From positions 1-64,000 of the forward strand of contig NZ_LZIR01000008.1 in NCBI RefSeq assembly GCF_001667035.1: a DNA stretch of 64,000 nucleotides. Reading direction: 5' to 3'. Below, in pieces: positions 9,012 to 18,371 of the stretch (position 1 is its first letter; every line of letters begins with the position of its first letter). The notes under the pieces were generated by a model, which did no database searches, had not been told where the DNA came from, and saw nothing but the letters and a program-made list of their open reading frames with translations. The position numbers and the translations under genes are program-made. The stretch is from Mycobacterium sp. 852002-51057_SCH5723018. Its GTDB lineage: Bacteria > Actinomycetota > Actinomycetes > Mycobacteriales > Mycobacteriaceae.

Positions 9012-9947
9012 ATGTCGGGCAGGTCAACTCGGTTCGTGATCAGCGGCGCGGGCGGCCAACTGGGCGGCTGTTTGGCGGCGATGGCGACCAATCAGGGGCG
9101 CGACGCGCTCGCGCTGACGTCGTCGCAATGGGACATCACCGATCCCGCCGCCGCCGAACGGATCATCCGCGCCGGCGACGTCGTCATCAACTGCGCCGCC
9201 TACACGAACGTCGACGGCGCCGAGAGCGACGAGGCCGCGGCGTACGCGGTCAACGCGACCGGCCCCGAACACATCGCGCGGGCCTGCGCGCGCGCCGGCG
9301 CTCGGCTGATCCACGTCTCCACCGACTTCGTCTTTTTCGGTGACCGCGCGGACTTCAACGGCGACCCGCCCCGGCCCTTCGAGCCCAGCGACGAAACCGA
9401 CGCGCGCGGCGTGTACGCGCGCAGCAAGCTCGCCGGCGAACGGGCCGTCCTGGAAGCGCAGCCAGAGGCTGTCGTGGTCCGCACCGCCTGGGTCTACACC
9501 GGTGGAACCGGCAAGGACTTCGTCGCGGTCATGCGCCGGCTGGCCGCCGGGGACGGCCCGGTCAACGTGGTGGACGACCAGACCGGGTCGCCGACCTACG
9601 TCGCCGACCTGGCCGCCGCGCTGCTGCAGGTCGCCGACGACCATGTGCCAGGCCCCATCCTGCACGCGGCCAACGAAGGGGCGGTGTCGCGCTTCGAGCA
9701 GACCCGCGCGATCTTCTCCGAATGCGGCGCCGACCCGGCGCGGGTGCGACCGGTCAGCACCGCGGAGTTCCCGCGGCCGGCACCGCGCCCGATCTACTCC
9801 GCCCTGGGCAGCCGGGAATCCGCCGCCGCGGGCCTGGTGCCGCTAAGGCCGTGGCGCACGGCGCTTGTCGCGGCACTAGCCGCGGCGCAGACCAACGAGT
9901 CAACCGACGCCTCCGCCGATCGACCGTTACCCTCTACGCGTGACTGA
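9012..9947 (+). CDS. rmlD: dTDP-4-dehydrorhamnose reductase RmlD
   Basis: This 311-residue extended-type SDR catalyses the last step of dTDP-L-rhamnose synthesis; rhamnose is part of the arabinogalactan-peptidoglycan linker. The Rossmann start is GAGGQLGG, followed by NCAAYTNVDGAE and the catalytic YARSKLAGE (Tyr and Lys). HVSTDFVFFGD is also typical. Its end overlaps the GTG start of wbbL by 8 bases, so rmlD-wbbL-manB is read as one operon. Confidence 0.95.
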   Translation: MSGRSTRFVISGAGGQLGGCLAAMATNQGRDALALTSSQWDITDPAAAERIIRAGDVVINCAAYTNVDGAESDEAAAYAVNATGPEHIARACARAGARLIHVSTDFVFFGDRADFNGDPPRPFEPSDETDARGVYARSKLAGERAVLEAQPEAVVVRTAWVYTGGTGKDFVAVMRRLAAGDGPVNVVDDQTGSPTYVADLAAALLQVADDHVPGPILHAANEGAVSRFEQTRAIFSECGADPARVRPVSTAEFPRPAPRPIYSALGSRESAAAGLVPLRPWRTALVAALAAAQTNESTDASADRPLPSTRD

Positions 9948-10839
9948 CGTCCTGCCGGTTGTGACGGTGACCTACTCGCCGGGCCCGCACCTGGAACGGT
10001 TCCTGGCCTCGTTGCCGATGGCCACCGAACGGCCGGTCAGCGTGCTGCTGGCCGACAACGGCTCCACCGACGGGACTCCGCAGGCGGCCGTGGAGCGCTA
10101 TCCGAACGTGCGGCTGTTCGACACGGGCGCCAACCTCGGTTACGGAACCGCGGTGAACCGCGCGATCGCCCAGCTGGACGAGAGCGCAGGGGTGGATGAC
10201 GACTGGGTGGTGGTGGCCAACCCCGACGTGCAGTGGGGTCCGGGCAGCATCGACGCCCTGCTGGACGCCGCCACCCGCTGGCCGCAGGCCGGCGCGCTGG
10301 GCCCGCTGATCCGGGATCCCGACGGGTCGGTGTACCCGTCGGCGCGCCACCTGCCGAGCCTGATCCGCGGCGGCATGCACGCGGTGGTCGGCCCGTTCTG
10401 GAAGCGCAACCCGTGGACGGCGGCCTACCGGCAGGAGCGGCAGGAGCCCAGCGAACGCGTGGTGGGCTGGCTGTCCGGCTCGTGCCTGCTGGTGCGCCGG
10501 TCGGCGTTCAGCCAGGTCGGCGGGTTCGACGAGCGCTACTTCATGTATATGGAGGACGTCGACCTCGGCGACCGGCTGGGCAAGGCCGGCTGGCTGAGCG
10601 TCTACGTCCCGTCGGCCGAAGTCCTGCACCACAAGGGCCACTCCACCGGCCACGACCCGGCGAGCCACCTGGCCGCCCATCACAGAAGCACCTATATCTT
10701 CCTGGCCGATCGGCATTCCGGGTGGTGGCGGGCACCGCTGCGCTGGACGCTGTGGGCCTCGCTGGCGGTGCGTTCGCGGCTGATGGTGCGCAGCGCGCTG
10801 CGCGGTCGCCGGCGGAACCGGGCGGAAGGGCGGCGCTGA
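9940..10839 (+). CDS. wbbL: Rhamnosyltransferase WbbL (GT2)
   Basis: This 299-residue family 2 glycosyltransferase is expected to add L-rhamnose from dTDP-rhamnose onto GlcNAc-P-P-decaprenyl at the inner membrane face, forming the galactan linker. Seen: VTVTYSPGPHLERFLASLP, LLADNGSTDGTP, a donor-binding NPDVQW, and an acceptor/base region GGFDERYFMYMEDVDLGDRL. The GTG start within the end of rmlD gives the expected N-terminus. The short C-terminal part is basic, as in the M. tuberculosis homologue. Confidence 0.93.
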   Translation: MTDVLPVVTVTYSPGPHLERFLASLPMATERPVSVLLADNGSTDGTPQAAVERYPNVRLFDTGANLGYGTAVNRAIAQLDESAGVDDDWVVVANPDVQWGPGSIDALLDAATRWPQAGALGPLIRDPDGSVYPSARHLPSLIRGGMHAVVGPFWKRNPWTAAYRQERQEPSERVVGWLSGSCLLVRRSAFSQVGGFDERYFMYMEDVDLGDRLGKAGWLSVYVPSAEVLHHKGHSTGHDPASHLAAHHRSTYIFLADRHSGWWRAPLRWTLWASLAVRSRLMVRSALRGRRRNRAEGRR

Positions 10840-10840
10840 G

Positions 10841-11920
10841 GTGGGAGTTCTCCAAGTCGATGCGGTGGTGCTGGTCGGCGGCAAGGGCACCCGGTTGCGG
10901 CCACTGACCCTGTCGGCGCCCAAGCCCATGCTGCCCACTGCCGGGCTGCCGTTCCTGACTCACTTGCTGTCGCGGATCGCCGCTGCCGGCATCGAGCACG
11001 TGATCCTGGGCACGTCGTATCAGGCCGGGGTGTTCGAGGCGGAGTTCGGCGACGGGTCCAAGCTGGGCCTGCAGATCGAGTACGTGACCGAGGAGCGGCC
11101 ACTGGGGACCGGCGGCGGCATCGCCAACATCGCGGGGCACCTGCGGCACGACACCGTGATGGTGTTCAACGGCGACGTGCTGTCGGGTGCGGACCTGGGC
11201 CAGGTGCTCGACTTTCACCACACCCATCAGGCGGACGTCACCCTGCACCTGGTGCGGGTCGGTGACCCGCGCGCCTTCGGTTGCGTGCCCACCGACGAAA
11301 AGGACCGCGTCGTCGCCTTTTTGGAGAAGACGCAGGACCCGCCGACCGACCAGATCAACGCCGGCTGCTATGTCTTCAAGCGCGGCGTCATCGACCGGAT
11401 TCCGCGGGGCCGCGAGGTGTCGGTGGAACGCGAGGTGTTCCCGGCCCTGCTCTCCGACGCCGACGTCAAGGTCTGCGGCTACGTCGACGCCACCTATTGG
11501 CGGGACATGGGCACGCCCGAAGACTTCGTTCGCGGATCGGCAGACCTGGTGCGCGGGATCGCCCCGTCGCCGGCGCTGCACGGCCACCGCGGCGAGCAGT
11601 TGGTGCACGACGGCGCGGCGGTGTCGCCGGGCGCGGTGGTGATCGGCGGCACGGTCGTTGGGCGTGGCGCCGAGATCGGCCCCGGCGTGCGGCTCGACGG
11701 CGCGGTGGTCTTCGACGGCGTCAAGATCGAGGCGGGCAGCGTGATCGAGCGCTCGATCATCGGGTTCGGTGTGCGCATCGGCCCGCGCGCGCTGATCCGC
11801 GACGGCGTGATCGGCGACGGCGCCGACATCGGCGCGCGCTGCGAGCTGCTGCGCGGTGCCCGGGTGTGGCCCGGAGTCACCATTCCCGACGGCGGGATCC
11901 GCTACTCGTCCGATGTGTGA
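10841..11920 (+). CDS. manB: Mannose-1-phosphate guanylyltransferase
   Basis: This 359-residue enzyme makes GDP-mannose for lipoarabinomannan, phosphatidylinositol mannosides and glycoproteins. The N-terminal nucleotidyltransferase signature is GGKGTRLRPLTLSAPKPML, with FNGDVLSGADL as the metal-binding segment. The C-terminal third is a left-handed beta-helix built of hexapeptide repeats (for example VIGGTVVGRGAEIGPGVRLD). The symbol follows the M. tuberculosis naming of Rv3264c; older annotations call it rmlA2. It starts one base after the wbbL stop. Confidence 0.92.
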   Translation: MGVLQVDAVVLVGGKGTRLRPLTLSAPKPMLPTAGLPFLTHLLSRIAAAGIEHVILGTSYQAGVFEAEFGDGSKLGLQIEYVTEERPLGTGGGIANIAGHLRHDTVMVFNGDVLSGADLGQVLDFHHTHQADVTLHLVRVGDPRAFGCVPTDEKDRVVAFLEKTQDPPTDQINAGCYVFKRGVIDRIPRGREVSVEREVFPALLSDADVKVCGYVDATYWRDMGTPEDFVRGSADLVRGIAPSPALHGHRGEQLVHDGAAVSPGAVVIGGTVVGRGAEIGPGVRLDGAVVFDGVKIEAGSVIERSIIGFGVRIGPRALIRDGVIGDGADIGARCELLRGARVWPGVTIPDGGIRYSSDV

Positions 11921-11951
11921 CCCGGCAGCAGCACTTCGATCACAAAGGTTC

Positions 11952-12497
11952 CTAGCGTGACCCTTGTGTGGTCGCCCGGGCGACCAGGTACGCCAACGCG
12001 TGATCGGTTCCCGGCGGCAGCGCGTCGGCCGGCCACCAGCGCAGGTCGTCCGACTCGTCGCTGATCACGATCCGGGCTCCGGCCGGCGCGTGCGCCACGA
12101 ATTGCAGGTCGAGGTGGCGGGTCGGCACGCCCAGCGAGCACGTGACCGGGTGGACGTGGACGGCGGCGAGTTCGGGCACGATCCGCAGGCCTGCGATGCC
12201 GGACTCCTCGGTGGCCTCGCGCAGCGCGGCCGCGACGATGTCGGCGTCGCCGTCGTCGCAGTGCCCGCCGAGCTGCACCCAGCGGCCCACCCGCGGATGC
12301 AACGTGAGCAGCACCCGGTCACCCGCGTCGTCGAGCACCAGCGCCGACGCGGTGACGTGGCCCGCCACGCACTCGCGCAAACAGGCGTCGCGGCGCGCCT
12401 GCACGAAGGCCAGCACGGCATGCCGCAACGCATCCTGGGCCGGGTCGGGGGCCCGCCACTCGGCGAGGATCGAGAGGGCCGAGTCGCGGACGGTCAA
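11952..12497 (-). CDS. NUDIX hydrolase, TTG start overlapping mamA stop
   Basis: This 181-residue protein has the second half of the NUDIX box, REATEESGI, preceded by VQLGGHCDDGDADI. The first half of the box departs slightly from the consensus. The chosen TTG shares bases with the mamA stop (TTGA) and has AGGA 7 bases upstream; no ATG or GTG fits the expected N-terminus (TVRDSALSILAEW). NUDIX enzymes hydrolyse nucleoside diphosphate derivatives; the substrate here is unknown. Translation is probably coupled to mamA. Confidence 0.8.
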   Translation of the reverse strand: MTVRDSALSILAEWRAPDPAQDALRHAVLAFVQARRDACLRECVAGHVTASALVLDDAGDRVLLTLHPRVGRWVQLGGHCDDGDADIVAAALREATEESGIAGLRIVPELAAVHVHPVTCSLGVPTRHLDLQFVAHAPAGARIVISDESDDLRWWPADALPPGTDHALAYLVARATTQGSR

Positions 12498-14098
12498 CGG
12501 GATCCTCGCCTGGTGCGGCGGCCCCGAAGCGAAACCCAGGCCGCGCGGCACGCCGCGACCGCGTCGCCGGACAGCCCGAGCCGGTCGATCAGGACGTGGC
12601 GGTCGACCAGGTCGAGCGCCTTGTCGATTTCGCCCGCCTTCAACAGCAGATCGACATCGCGGGCGAGGTCGGCGCCGGCCTGCGCCGGCGGGGGAATGGG
12701 CAGCTGCTCGGCCTCGGCGGGTTCGAGCTCCAGGATGCCGCCACCGTAGCTGCGCCCGAGGATTTCGGCGAAGGCGAACGTCACGCTGTTGTGGAACGCC
12801 GTGGCCAGCGCGGCCGGGTCGACCCCGTCGAAAACCCGGACCCGGTGCACCGTGTCGGTGCTGGTGGCCGCGGCGGCATTGACGGTCAGCCGTGGCGCGA
12901 GGTGGATCTGGCGCAGCATGAACAGGTCGGGGATCCACAGCGACGGCGTGGTCCACCACGGGTTGCGCAGCGAGCACTTGTAGCCGAGGTGCACTCCGGC
13001 GGCCTCCCCGGCGTCGATGTGGGCCGCCAGGTGTGGATCGGCCGGGTCGGGTGGGGCGTTGAGCAGCCAGGTGCGGTGGCCGGCGGCCACATCCCCCGCC
13101 CGGCAATCGGTGTCGTAGACCAGCCCGGACAGCTGGCTGCTGCGCGCGACGAGCGGCACGCAGTGCGGCCTCAGCCGCAGCTCCTCGGTCTGCGCGTCGG
13201 TCAAGGTGAAAAAGCTGTTGCGCCCCGTCACGATCCCGACGTCCACGCCGGCGACCGAACCCAGCCGGGTCAGGGCGTCCGAGCGCTTGAGCGCCCGCAA
13301 CAGCCGGATCGCGCCGGGGTCCAGGAAGTACTTGGTCCACTTCTCGTTTTCGTGCAACAGGGCCGGGGCGAACTCGACGTCCAGGTCGGCTTCCGTCAAC
13401 CCGGCCAGCGCACAGGCGTCGGTGAGATGGACGGTGCGGATCCGGGCCGGCCCCGCGCCGCCCGTGTCTCGGACGCCACAGAACAACACGACCTCCTGCA
13501 GGACGCCGTCGAACACCAATCGGTGGAACGTGATCAGCGTGATGTCGCGGAAGCGGGCCAGCAGGAACTCGCGCAGCTGCGCCGCAAAGCCGACCTGAAG
13601 CAACTCGGCGGGAAGCACCAGCCCCACGCGTCCGCCGTCGCGCACCAGCAGCGTGCTGGCGACGACGAAGGGGACCCAGGCGTTGGTCAGCCTGCTGGGC
13701 CGCAGGCCCGCGCGCCTCATCAGCTCCAGCGCCGGGTCGCGCTGGTCGGACGCCCAGTTGCCGAAGCGGATGTAGGGCGGGTTGCCCGCGACCCCGTCCC
13801 AGCCGCCGGCTTCGGCTTTGGTGGTCCCGGCCAGCCAGGCGAACAGGTTCGCGGCCTCGACGGGAGCGAAGCGCCGCGCCTTGGCCGCTTCGTGCGCGAC
13901 GAGTTCGACCCCCTGCACGTCGCCGCCGAGAGCGGCCAGCTCGCGCAGGATCCGGCCGTCGCCGCAGGAGGGCTCGACGATCCGCGGACCGGCGTCGCGG
14001 ACCCAGCGGGCCAGGAACCGGGCCACCGGGGCCGGCGTGTAGTAGCCGCCGCGGACCTTGTCGGCCGACGCCGCCGCCTTGCCCGCGAACGTTTTCAT
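12494..14098 (-). CDS. mamA: Adenine-specific DNA methyltransferase MamA-like
   Basis: This 534-residue N6-adenine methyltransferase has a SAM site (IVEPSCGDGRILRELAALGG), the catalytic NPPY motif in VAGNPPYIRFGNW, and a C-terminal target-recognition region. The N-terminal GGYYTPAPVARFLARWV is typical of the TaqI-like group. Length and place match M. tuberculosis MamA (Rv3263), which is known to methylate CTGGAG/CTCCAG and affect promoters. No restriction endonuclease lies next to it, so it is an orphan. Whether the target site is the same cannot be read here. Confidence 0.88.
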   Translation of the reverse strand: MKTFAGKAAASADKVRGGYYTPAPVARFLARWVRDAGPRIVEPSCGDGRILRELAALGGDVQGVELVAHEAAKARRFAPVEAANLFAWLAGTTKAEAGGWDGVAGNPPYIRFGNWASDQRDPALELMRRAGLRPSRLTNAWVPFVVASTLLVRDGGRVGLVLPAELLQVGFAAQLREFLLARFRDITLITFHRLVFDGVLQEVVLFCGVRDTGGAGPARIRTVHLTDACALAGLTEADLDVEFAPALLHENEKWTKYFLDPGAIRLLRALKRSDALTRLGSVAGVDVGIVTGRNSFFTLTDAQTEELRLRPHCVPLVARSSQLSGLVYDTDCRAGDVAAGHRTWLLNAPPDPADPHLAAHIDAGEAAGVHLGYKCSLRNPWWTTPSLWIPDLFMLRQIHLAPRLTVNAAAATSTDTVHRVRVFDGVDPAALATAFHNSVTFAFAEILGRSYGGGILELEPAEAEQLPIPPPAQAGADLARDVDLLLKAGEIDKALDLVDRHVLIDRLGLSGDAVAACRAAWVSLRGRRTRRGSR

Positions 14099-14125
14099 CG
14101 GCTTAAGTATCCCTTCCGGGGCGGC

Positions 14126-15490
14126 TCACTTGCGGATCAACAGATCCCCGGCCTCGGCGGGGTCGCGCAAACCGGGTGGCTCCTCGGCGTAGCCGATCGC
14201 GATGGCGCCCAACGGCTCCCAGTCGGCGGGCAGCCCCAGTTCAGCACGGACCAGGTCGGCGGCGAAGATCGTCGAGCCGATCCAGCAGCTGCCCACCCCC
14301 CGCACCGCCAACGCGACCAGCAGGGCCTGCACGGCCGCCCCGACGGCGACGGTGAACATCGTGCGCTCGGCGTCGGTGCGGGCGGCATCGGGATAGGTGT
14401 GGGCACCCTCGGGGACTCCGAAGGGGATGACGACCTCGGGTGCGTCGTAGAGGATCTGGCCGCGGGCCACCCGCCGCTCGATCGAGTCGGCGGGCCGCCC
14501 GTCGCCGGCGAGGTCGTTGCGCCACTTGTCTTTCATGCGGTCCAGCAGCCGGGTCCTGGTCGCGCGGTCCTGCAGCCACACCAACCGGACGGGCCGGGTG
14601 TGGTGGGGCGCAGGGGCGGTGAGCGCCTCGGCGACGGCCTCCTCGACCAGCTGCGGCGGGACCGGCTCGGCGCTGAACCGGCGCACCGACCGGCGCAGCA
14701 GCTGCGCCTGCCGGCGGCCCAGGTCGATGGCCTCGGCCGTGCCCAGCCAGAACAGGTCTTCGGAGCCCGGCCGCAGCAGTTGCCGGGCCGTCGCGCCGTC
14801 GTCGGTCACCGCGTGCCGGGGCAGCCCGCGCACCACGGCGACCGGCATCGCGGTCAGCTTGCCCTTCACCAGGTCGGCGGCCGCGGCGACCTCATCGGCG
14901 ATCGCGACCTCGGTGACCAGCAGCTCGTTGCCGTGCCGGTCGACGGCCCCCGAATAGCTGTGCAGCACAGTCAGACCGGCGGAGCCGACCGCCGCGTCGA
15001 TCTGGCCGTTGCGCCAGGCGCGGCCCATCGTGTCGGTGACGACCACTGCGACATCGACGCCGAGCCGCTGCCGCAGCCCGGCGCGCAGCGTCGAGGCGCT
15101 GGCGTCGGGGTCGACCGGCAGCAGCGCCAGCTCGTCGCGGCCGACATTGGATCCGTCCACGCCGGCGGCGGCCTGGACCAGGCCGAACCGGTTCTCAGTG
15201 ATCAGCGTTCGGCCCTTGCGCGCCAGCACCCGCACCGCCTCGTCGTCGACCAGCTTGCGGCGCAGCTCGTCGCGCTCGGCGGCGTCCAGCGGCGCCGGGA
15301 CCAGCCGGCCCTCGCACTTGGACACCACCTTGCTGGTGACCACCACGACGTCCCCGTCGCGCAGCCAGGGCGCGGCCGCCGCGACGGCCGCGGCGAGGTC
15401 GTCACCGGGCCGGAACTCGGGGAGGCCGGTGACCGGCAGGATCTCGACGGCCGAGCCGGTGCCATGCTCGGTCACGCTCACGCCGCTCAC
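14126..15490 (-). CDS. fbiB: F420 biosynthesis protein FbiB (ligase and FMN reductase)
   Basis: This is a two-domain protein. The N-terminal half is a CofE-type F420-0:gamma-glutamyl ligase ([53 protein letters not shown]). The C-terminal half is a nitroreductase-like FMN domain ([20 protein letters not shown]) that reduces dehydro-F420-0. About 454 residues, close to the M. tuberculosis protein. The GTG chosen overlaps the fbiA stop as GTGA; a second GTG 9 bases later is also possible. F420 serves nitroreductases and luciferase-like enzymes in mycobacteria. Confidence 0.94.
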   Translation of the reverse strand: MSGVSVTEHGTGSAVEILPVTGLPEFRPGDDLAAAVAAAAPWLRDGDVVVVTSKVVSKCEGRLVPAPLDAAERDELRRKLVDDEAVRVLARKGRTLITENRFGLVQAAAGVDGSNVGRDELALLPVDPDASASTLRAGLRQRLGVDVAVVVTDTMGRAWRNGQIDAAVGSAGLTVLHSYSGAVDRHGNELLVTEVAIADEVAAAADLVKGKLTAMPVAVVRGLPRHAVTDDGATARQLLRPGSEDLFWLGTAEAIDLGRRQAQLLRRSVRRFSAEPVPPQLVEEAVAEALTAPAPHHTRPVRLVWLQDRATRTRLLDRMKDKWRNDLAGDGRPADSIERRVARGQILYDAPEVVIPFGVPEGAHTYPDAARTDAERTMFTVAVGAAVQALLVALAVRGVGSCWIGSTIFAADLVRAELGLPADWEPLGAIAIGYAEEPPGLRDPAEAGDLLIRK

Positions 15491-16482
15491 GCTCCCAGGC
15501 CCGCAAGCTTGAGCCCGGCGCTGACCATCTCGGCCGTCGCCTTCGGGTCGCTCATCAACAGCTGGACCGCGTGCACCGCGACCCCTTCGATGTCGGCCGA
15601 GTCGCCCTCGTGGATCAGCCAGCAATCCAGAATCCCGGTGGCCGCGCGCGCCCCGTAGTGCCGGCCGACCGCCGCCGCGGTGGACTCCACCCCGATCACC
15701 GACAGGCACGCATCGGCCATGCCGCGCAACGGTTTTCCGCCGATGATCGGTGAATAGCCGACGACCGGCGCGGTGGCCGCCCGCAGCGCGCCGCGGATGC
15801 CGGGGACGGCCAGGATGGCGCCCACGCTCACCACCGGGTTGGACGGCGCCAGCAGGATGACGTCGGCGTCGGCGATGGCCTGTACCACTTCGGTTGCGGC
15901 GCTGGCATTTTCCGCGCCGACGAACGCGAAGCTCTGCGTGGGCACCTGGGCCCGGTAGCGCACCCACCACTCCTGGAAGTGGATCGCCCGGCGGCTGTCG
16001 TCGGCCGGATCGGTGATCACCGCGTGCGTCTCGCAGCGGTCGTCGGTGGCGGGCAGCAATCGCGCGCCCGGTTGCCACCGGTCGCACAACGCGGCGGTGA
16101 TCTGAGACAGCGGGTAGCCCGCGTGCAGCATCTGGGTGCGCACCAAATGGGTGCCCAGGTCGCGGTCGCCCAGCTGGAACCAGTCCGGCTGCACGCCGTA
16201 GGCCGCCAATTCCTCTAGCGCATGCCAGGTTTCGTCCCGGTGACCCCACCCTCGCTGCGGGTCGACCCCTCCACCTAAGGTGTACATGCAGGTGTCCAGA
16301 TCCGGACAGACGCGCAGCCCGTGAATCCAGGCGTCGTCGCCGACGTTGACGACGGCGGTCAGCTCGTGGCTGTTGGCATCTGGGCGCTGTTGAGTCTGGA
16401 ACTGCCCCAGCCCGAGCAGCTGTTGAACACCCAGCAGGAAACGGGCGCCCCCGACCCCACCGACCAGAACGGTAACCTTCAC
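15487..16482 (-). CDS. fbiA: F420 biosynthesis transferase FbiA (CofD)
   Basis: With the GTG start this protein is 331 residues, the M. tuberculosis length. The start region [19 protein letters not shown] is the CofD signature. Further family blocks are [30 protein letters not shown] and [15 protein letters not shown]. In mycobacteria FbiA transfers a phosphoenolpyruvyl group to Fo, giving dehydro-F420-0. A longer open frame upstream of this GTG has no family similarity and is left out. It is divergent from whiB2 across a 328-base region. Confidence 0.95.
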   Translation of the reverse strand: MKVTVLVGGVGGARFLLGVQQLLGLGQFQTQQRPDANSHELTAVVNVGDDAWIHGLRVCPDLDTCMYTLGGGVDPQRGWGHRDETWHALEELAAYGVQPDWFQLGDRDLGTHLVRTQMLHAGYPLSQITAALCDRWQPGARLLPATDDRCETHAVITDPADDSRRAIHFQEWWVRYRAQVPTQSFAFVGAENASAATEVVQAIADADVILLAPSNPVVSVGAILAVPGIRGALRAATAPVVGYSPIIGGKPLRGMADACLSVIGVESTAAAVGRHYGARAATGILDCWLIHEGDSADIEGVAVHAVQLLMSDPKATAEMVSAGLKLAGLGA

Positions 16483-16639
16483 TTGAGCTTCACAGGGCTT
16501 GACAGTACTGCCCCGCGATGGGGCGGTCCGCAGGCCGGTTTCGAGGTGCCGTGCACACTGTGATCGACACGCCGACTGCCCAAAACAACAGAAACGCCGA
16601 AATTTCGTCACAAGATGATATGGAAATACGGCATAACGC

Positions 16640-16668
16640 TTGACGATGCAGGTCAACAAGTGTCTAAT
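16640..16668 (+). promoter_or_regulatory. Candidate whiB2 promoter
   Basis: TTGACG (16640-16645) and TCTAAT (16663-16668) are separated by exactly 17 bases and point toward whiB2. The leader to the whiB2 ATG would be about 135 bases and would contain the SOS-box-like palindrome at 16724-16739. The rest of the 328-base fbiA-whiB2 region holds no other gene that I can see. Confidence 0.45.
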
Positions 16669-16723
16669 CACATCAGTGTCATTTCCCGGTTGGCCAGCCG
16701 ATTCCGGTGTCGCAGACCGAGAT

Positions 16724-16739
16724 TCGATCACTTGTTCGA
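16724..16739. promoter_or_regulatory. SOS-box-like palindrome between fbiA and whiB2
   Basis: The sequence TCGATC-ACTT-GTTCGA differs by one base from the mycobacterial LexA consensus TCGAAC-N4-GTTCGA. It lies downstream of the candidate whiB2 promoter and upstream of the fbiA start on the other strand. Confidence 0.4.
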
Positions 16740-16810
16740 ATGGTCTGTACATCAGAACAGCGGGACACACTCACTCTCCCAAAAATCAAAGCTGAGGAGG
16801 CGGACGAAGC

Positions 16811-17176
16811 ATGTCTTATGAGCACCTTCGGGGCGTTATGACAGGCACACCGCACACCACTTTTGGCTCGGCGCCGGCGGCGTCCGCCCGTCCGCACTTG
16901 ACCGTGGTCCCTGACGCGCCAGTGGCTTTCGAACCCGAGCCCTTGCCGCCGGCGACACCGGACCAGTGGCAGGACCGGGCGCTGTGCGCGCAAACGGATC
17001 CCGAGGCCTTCTTCCCGGAGAAGGGCGGCTCCACCCGGGAGGCCAAGAAGATCTGCCTCGGTTGCGAGGTGCGTCATGAGTGCCTGGAATACGCACTGGC
17101 ACATGACGAACGCTTCGGCATCTGGGGCGGTCTCTCCGAGCGCGAGCGTCGCCGCCTCAAGCGCGGCATCATCTAA
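16811..17176 (+). CDS. whiB2: WhiB2 iron-sulfur cell-division regulator
   Basis: This 121-residue protein is the WhmD/WhiB2 septation regulator. It has four Fe-S cysteines (RALC, then CLGC, then HEC), the WhiB turn GIWGGLSE and a basic tail ERRRLKRG. The first ATG is preceded by GAGGAGG at a good distance, which supports it over a shorter form starting near 16903. The N-terminal extension relative to the annotated M. tuberculosis protein (about 89 residues, from memory) is low-complexity. Confidence 0.93.
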   Translation: MSYEHLRGVMTGTPHTTFGSAPAASARPHLTVVPDAPVAFEPEPLPPATPDQWQDRALCAQTDPEAFFPEKGGSTREAKKICLGCEVRHECLEYALAHDERFGIWGGLSERERRRLKRGII

Positions 17177-17198
17177 CCAGCGAGCCCGCGGCGCAAGC

Positions 17199-17705
17199 TC
17201 ATTCGTCGTCGATCGTCGGGTCGATGACTGACGGCTCGACGTCTAGGTAGATGGCCACCTGAGCCACCAGGATCTCGTGCAGCAGGTCGCCGAGCTCGAC
17301 GGTGTCCTTAGCCCGTCGCTCAATCGGCTTGCGAAACAACACAATTCGTGCACGCGTGGCGTTGCCGCGCACGTCCACGCCCGCCGGGATCAACCGGGCC
17401 AGGGCGATCGGCCCATCGGCGATGACCTCCGGCGGCCACTGCACGCTGTCGGGGTCCTTGGCGGCCATGCGCGGGATTTCGTCGACCGCCACGTCGAGGT
17501 CGGAGACCCGGTCCTGCCAGCGCCGCTCGATGGGTTCGTAGGCCTCCAGCACGGCCATGTCGAACCGCTCGGCCCGGCTGCGCCAGCCCGGCACCGTCGG
17601 GGGCAGCAGCGGGCCGCGCATGTCGCGGCCCCGTCGTGATGCCCGCCGCGCGGCCGACCGGCGCCGCCACCGATCGCTTTGCGGGGAGCTGCGCGAATCG
17701 CCCAC
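17199..17705 (-). CDS. Metallopeptidase-like family protein (Rv3259-like), degenerate zinc motif
   Basis: This protein is up to 168 residues; an internal ATG at 17621 gives 140 residues, closer to the M. tuberculosis homologue. The conserved core is MRGPLLPPTVPGWRSRAERF, then WQDRVSDLDVAVDEIPRMA, and ends GDLLHEILVAQVAIYLDVEP. The family is annotated as minimal zincin (HExxHxxxH), but here only the HE pair is present, so proteolytic activity is doubtful. The first 28 residues are basic. Convergent with whiB2 and divergent from the DUF3499 gene. Confidence 0.8.
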   Translation of the reverse strand: MGDSRSSPQSDRWRRRSAARRASRRGRDMRGPLLPPTVPGWRSRAERFDMAVLEAYEPIERRWQDRVSDLDVAVDEIPRMAAKDPDSVQWPPEVIADGPIALARLIPAGVDVRGNATRARIVLFRKPIERRAKDTVELGDLLHEILVAQVAIYLDVEPSVIDPTIDDE

Positions 17706-17794
17706 GCGCCGATGGTAACGGTTGGGAATCGCGGGTCGAGCGGATGCGCGTGTCCAGCGCTTCGGCGGCGTTTGTGCACGATAGCCTTTCGGTC

Positions 17795-18271
17795 GTGAAC
17801 GTTCCCCGTCGCTGCTGCCGGCCCGGGTGTCCGCACTACGCCGTGGCGACTCTGACGTTCGTCTACTCGGACTCGACGGCGGTGGTGGGCCCGCTCGCCA
17901 CCGCGCGTGAACCGCATTCGTGGGACCTGTGCGTGGGCCACGCCGGCCGGATCACCGCACCCCGCGGGTGGGACCTGGTGCGCCACGCCGGGCAACTCCT
18001 TTCTGAGCCCACCCATCCCGACGAGGACGACCTGGTCGCCCTGGCCGATGCGGTGCGCGAGGGCGGCCCGCGTGAGCGCGCCCGGGCCCACGGGGCCACC
18101 GGCACGCCGCTGAACGGCTTCGATGGCTTTGCCGATTCCCACATTCAGCACGCCGGGGCCCACGCCGCGGCGCCTTGCAGTAAGCCCAGCGCTGGCCTGC
18201 TCGCGCCGGCCGAGCACCGTTCCGGGCGCCGCCGTGGGCATCTGCGGGTGTTGCCCGACCCCAGTGACTAG
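17795..18271 (+). CDS. DUF3499 zinc-ribbon-like protein (Rv3258c-like)
   Basis: The GTG start gives 158 residues. The N-terminus carries closely spaced cysteines (RRCCRPGCPHYAVATLTFVY), with a later LCVGHAGRITAPRGWDLVRH that completes a likely Cys/His metal site. The C-terminal third is variable. The family is restricted to actinobacteria and always seems to lie near pmmA; no function is established. A longer upstream open frame overlaps the divergent gene and is not used. Confidence 0.82.
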   Translation: MNVPRRCCRPGCPHYAVATLTFVYSDSTAVVGPLATAREPHSWDLCVGHAGRITAPRGWDLVRHAGQLLSEPTHPDEDDLVALADAVREGGPRERARAHGATGTPLNGFDGFADSHIQHAGAHAAAPCSKPSAGLLAPAEHRSGRRRGHLRVLPDPSD

Positions 18272-18371
18272 AGCGTGGCCCCTCCGCCGTGCACCGTTAC
18301 GGCGCGCACTTTTCCCGGGCCGATAGGCTGGCGCCAAGAGGCGAAGGTATCTATGGCGTCAGGAGGCCCGC

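Noticed and set aside
12596..15658. A 1020-codon open frame on the plus strand
   Set aside because: It lies antisense to mamA and fbiB, is rich in Arg, Gly, Gln and His, and has no domain pattern. It is a by-product of high third-position GC.
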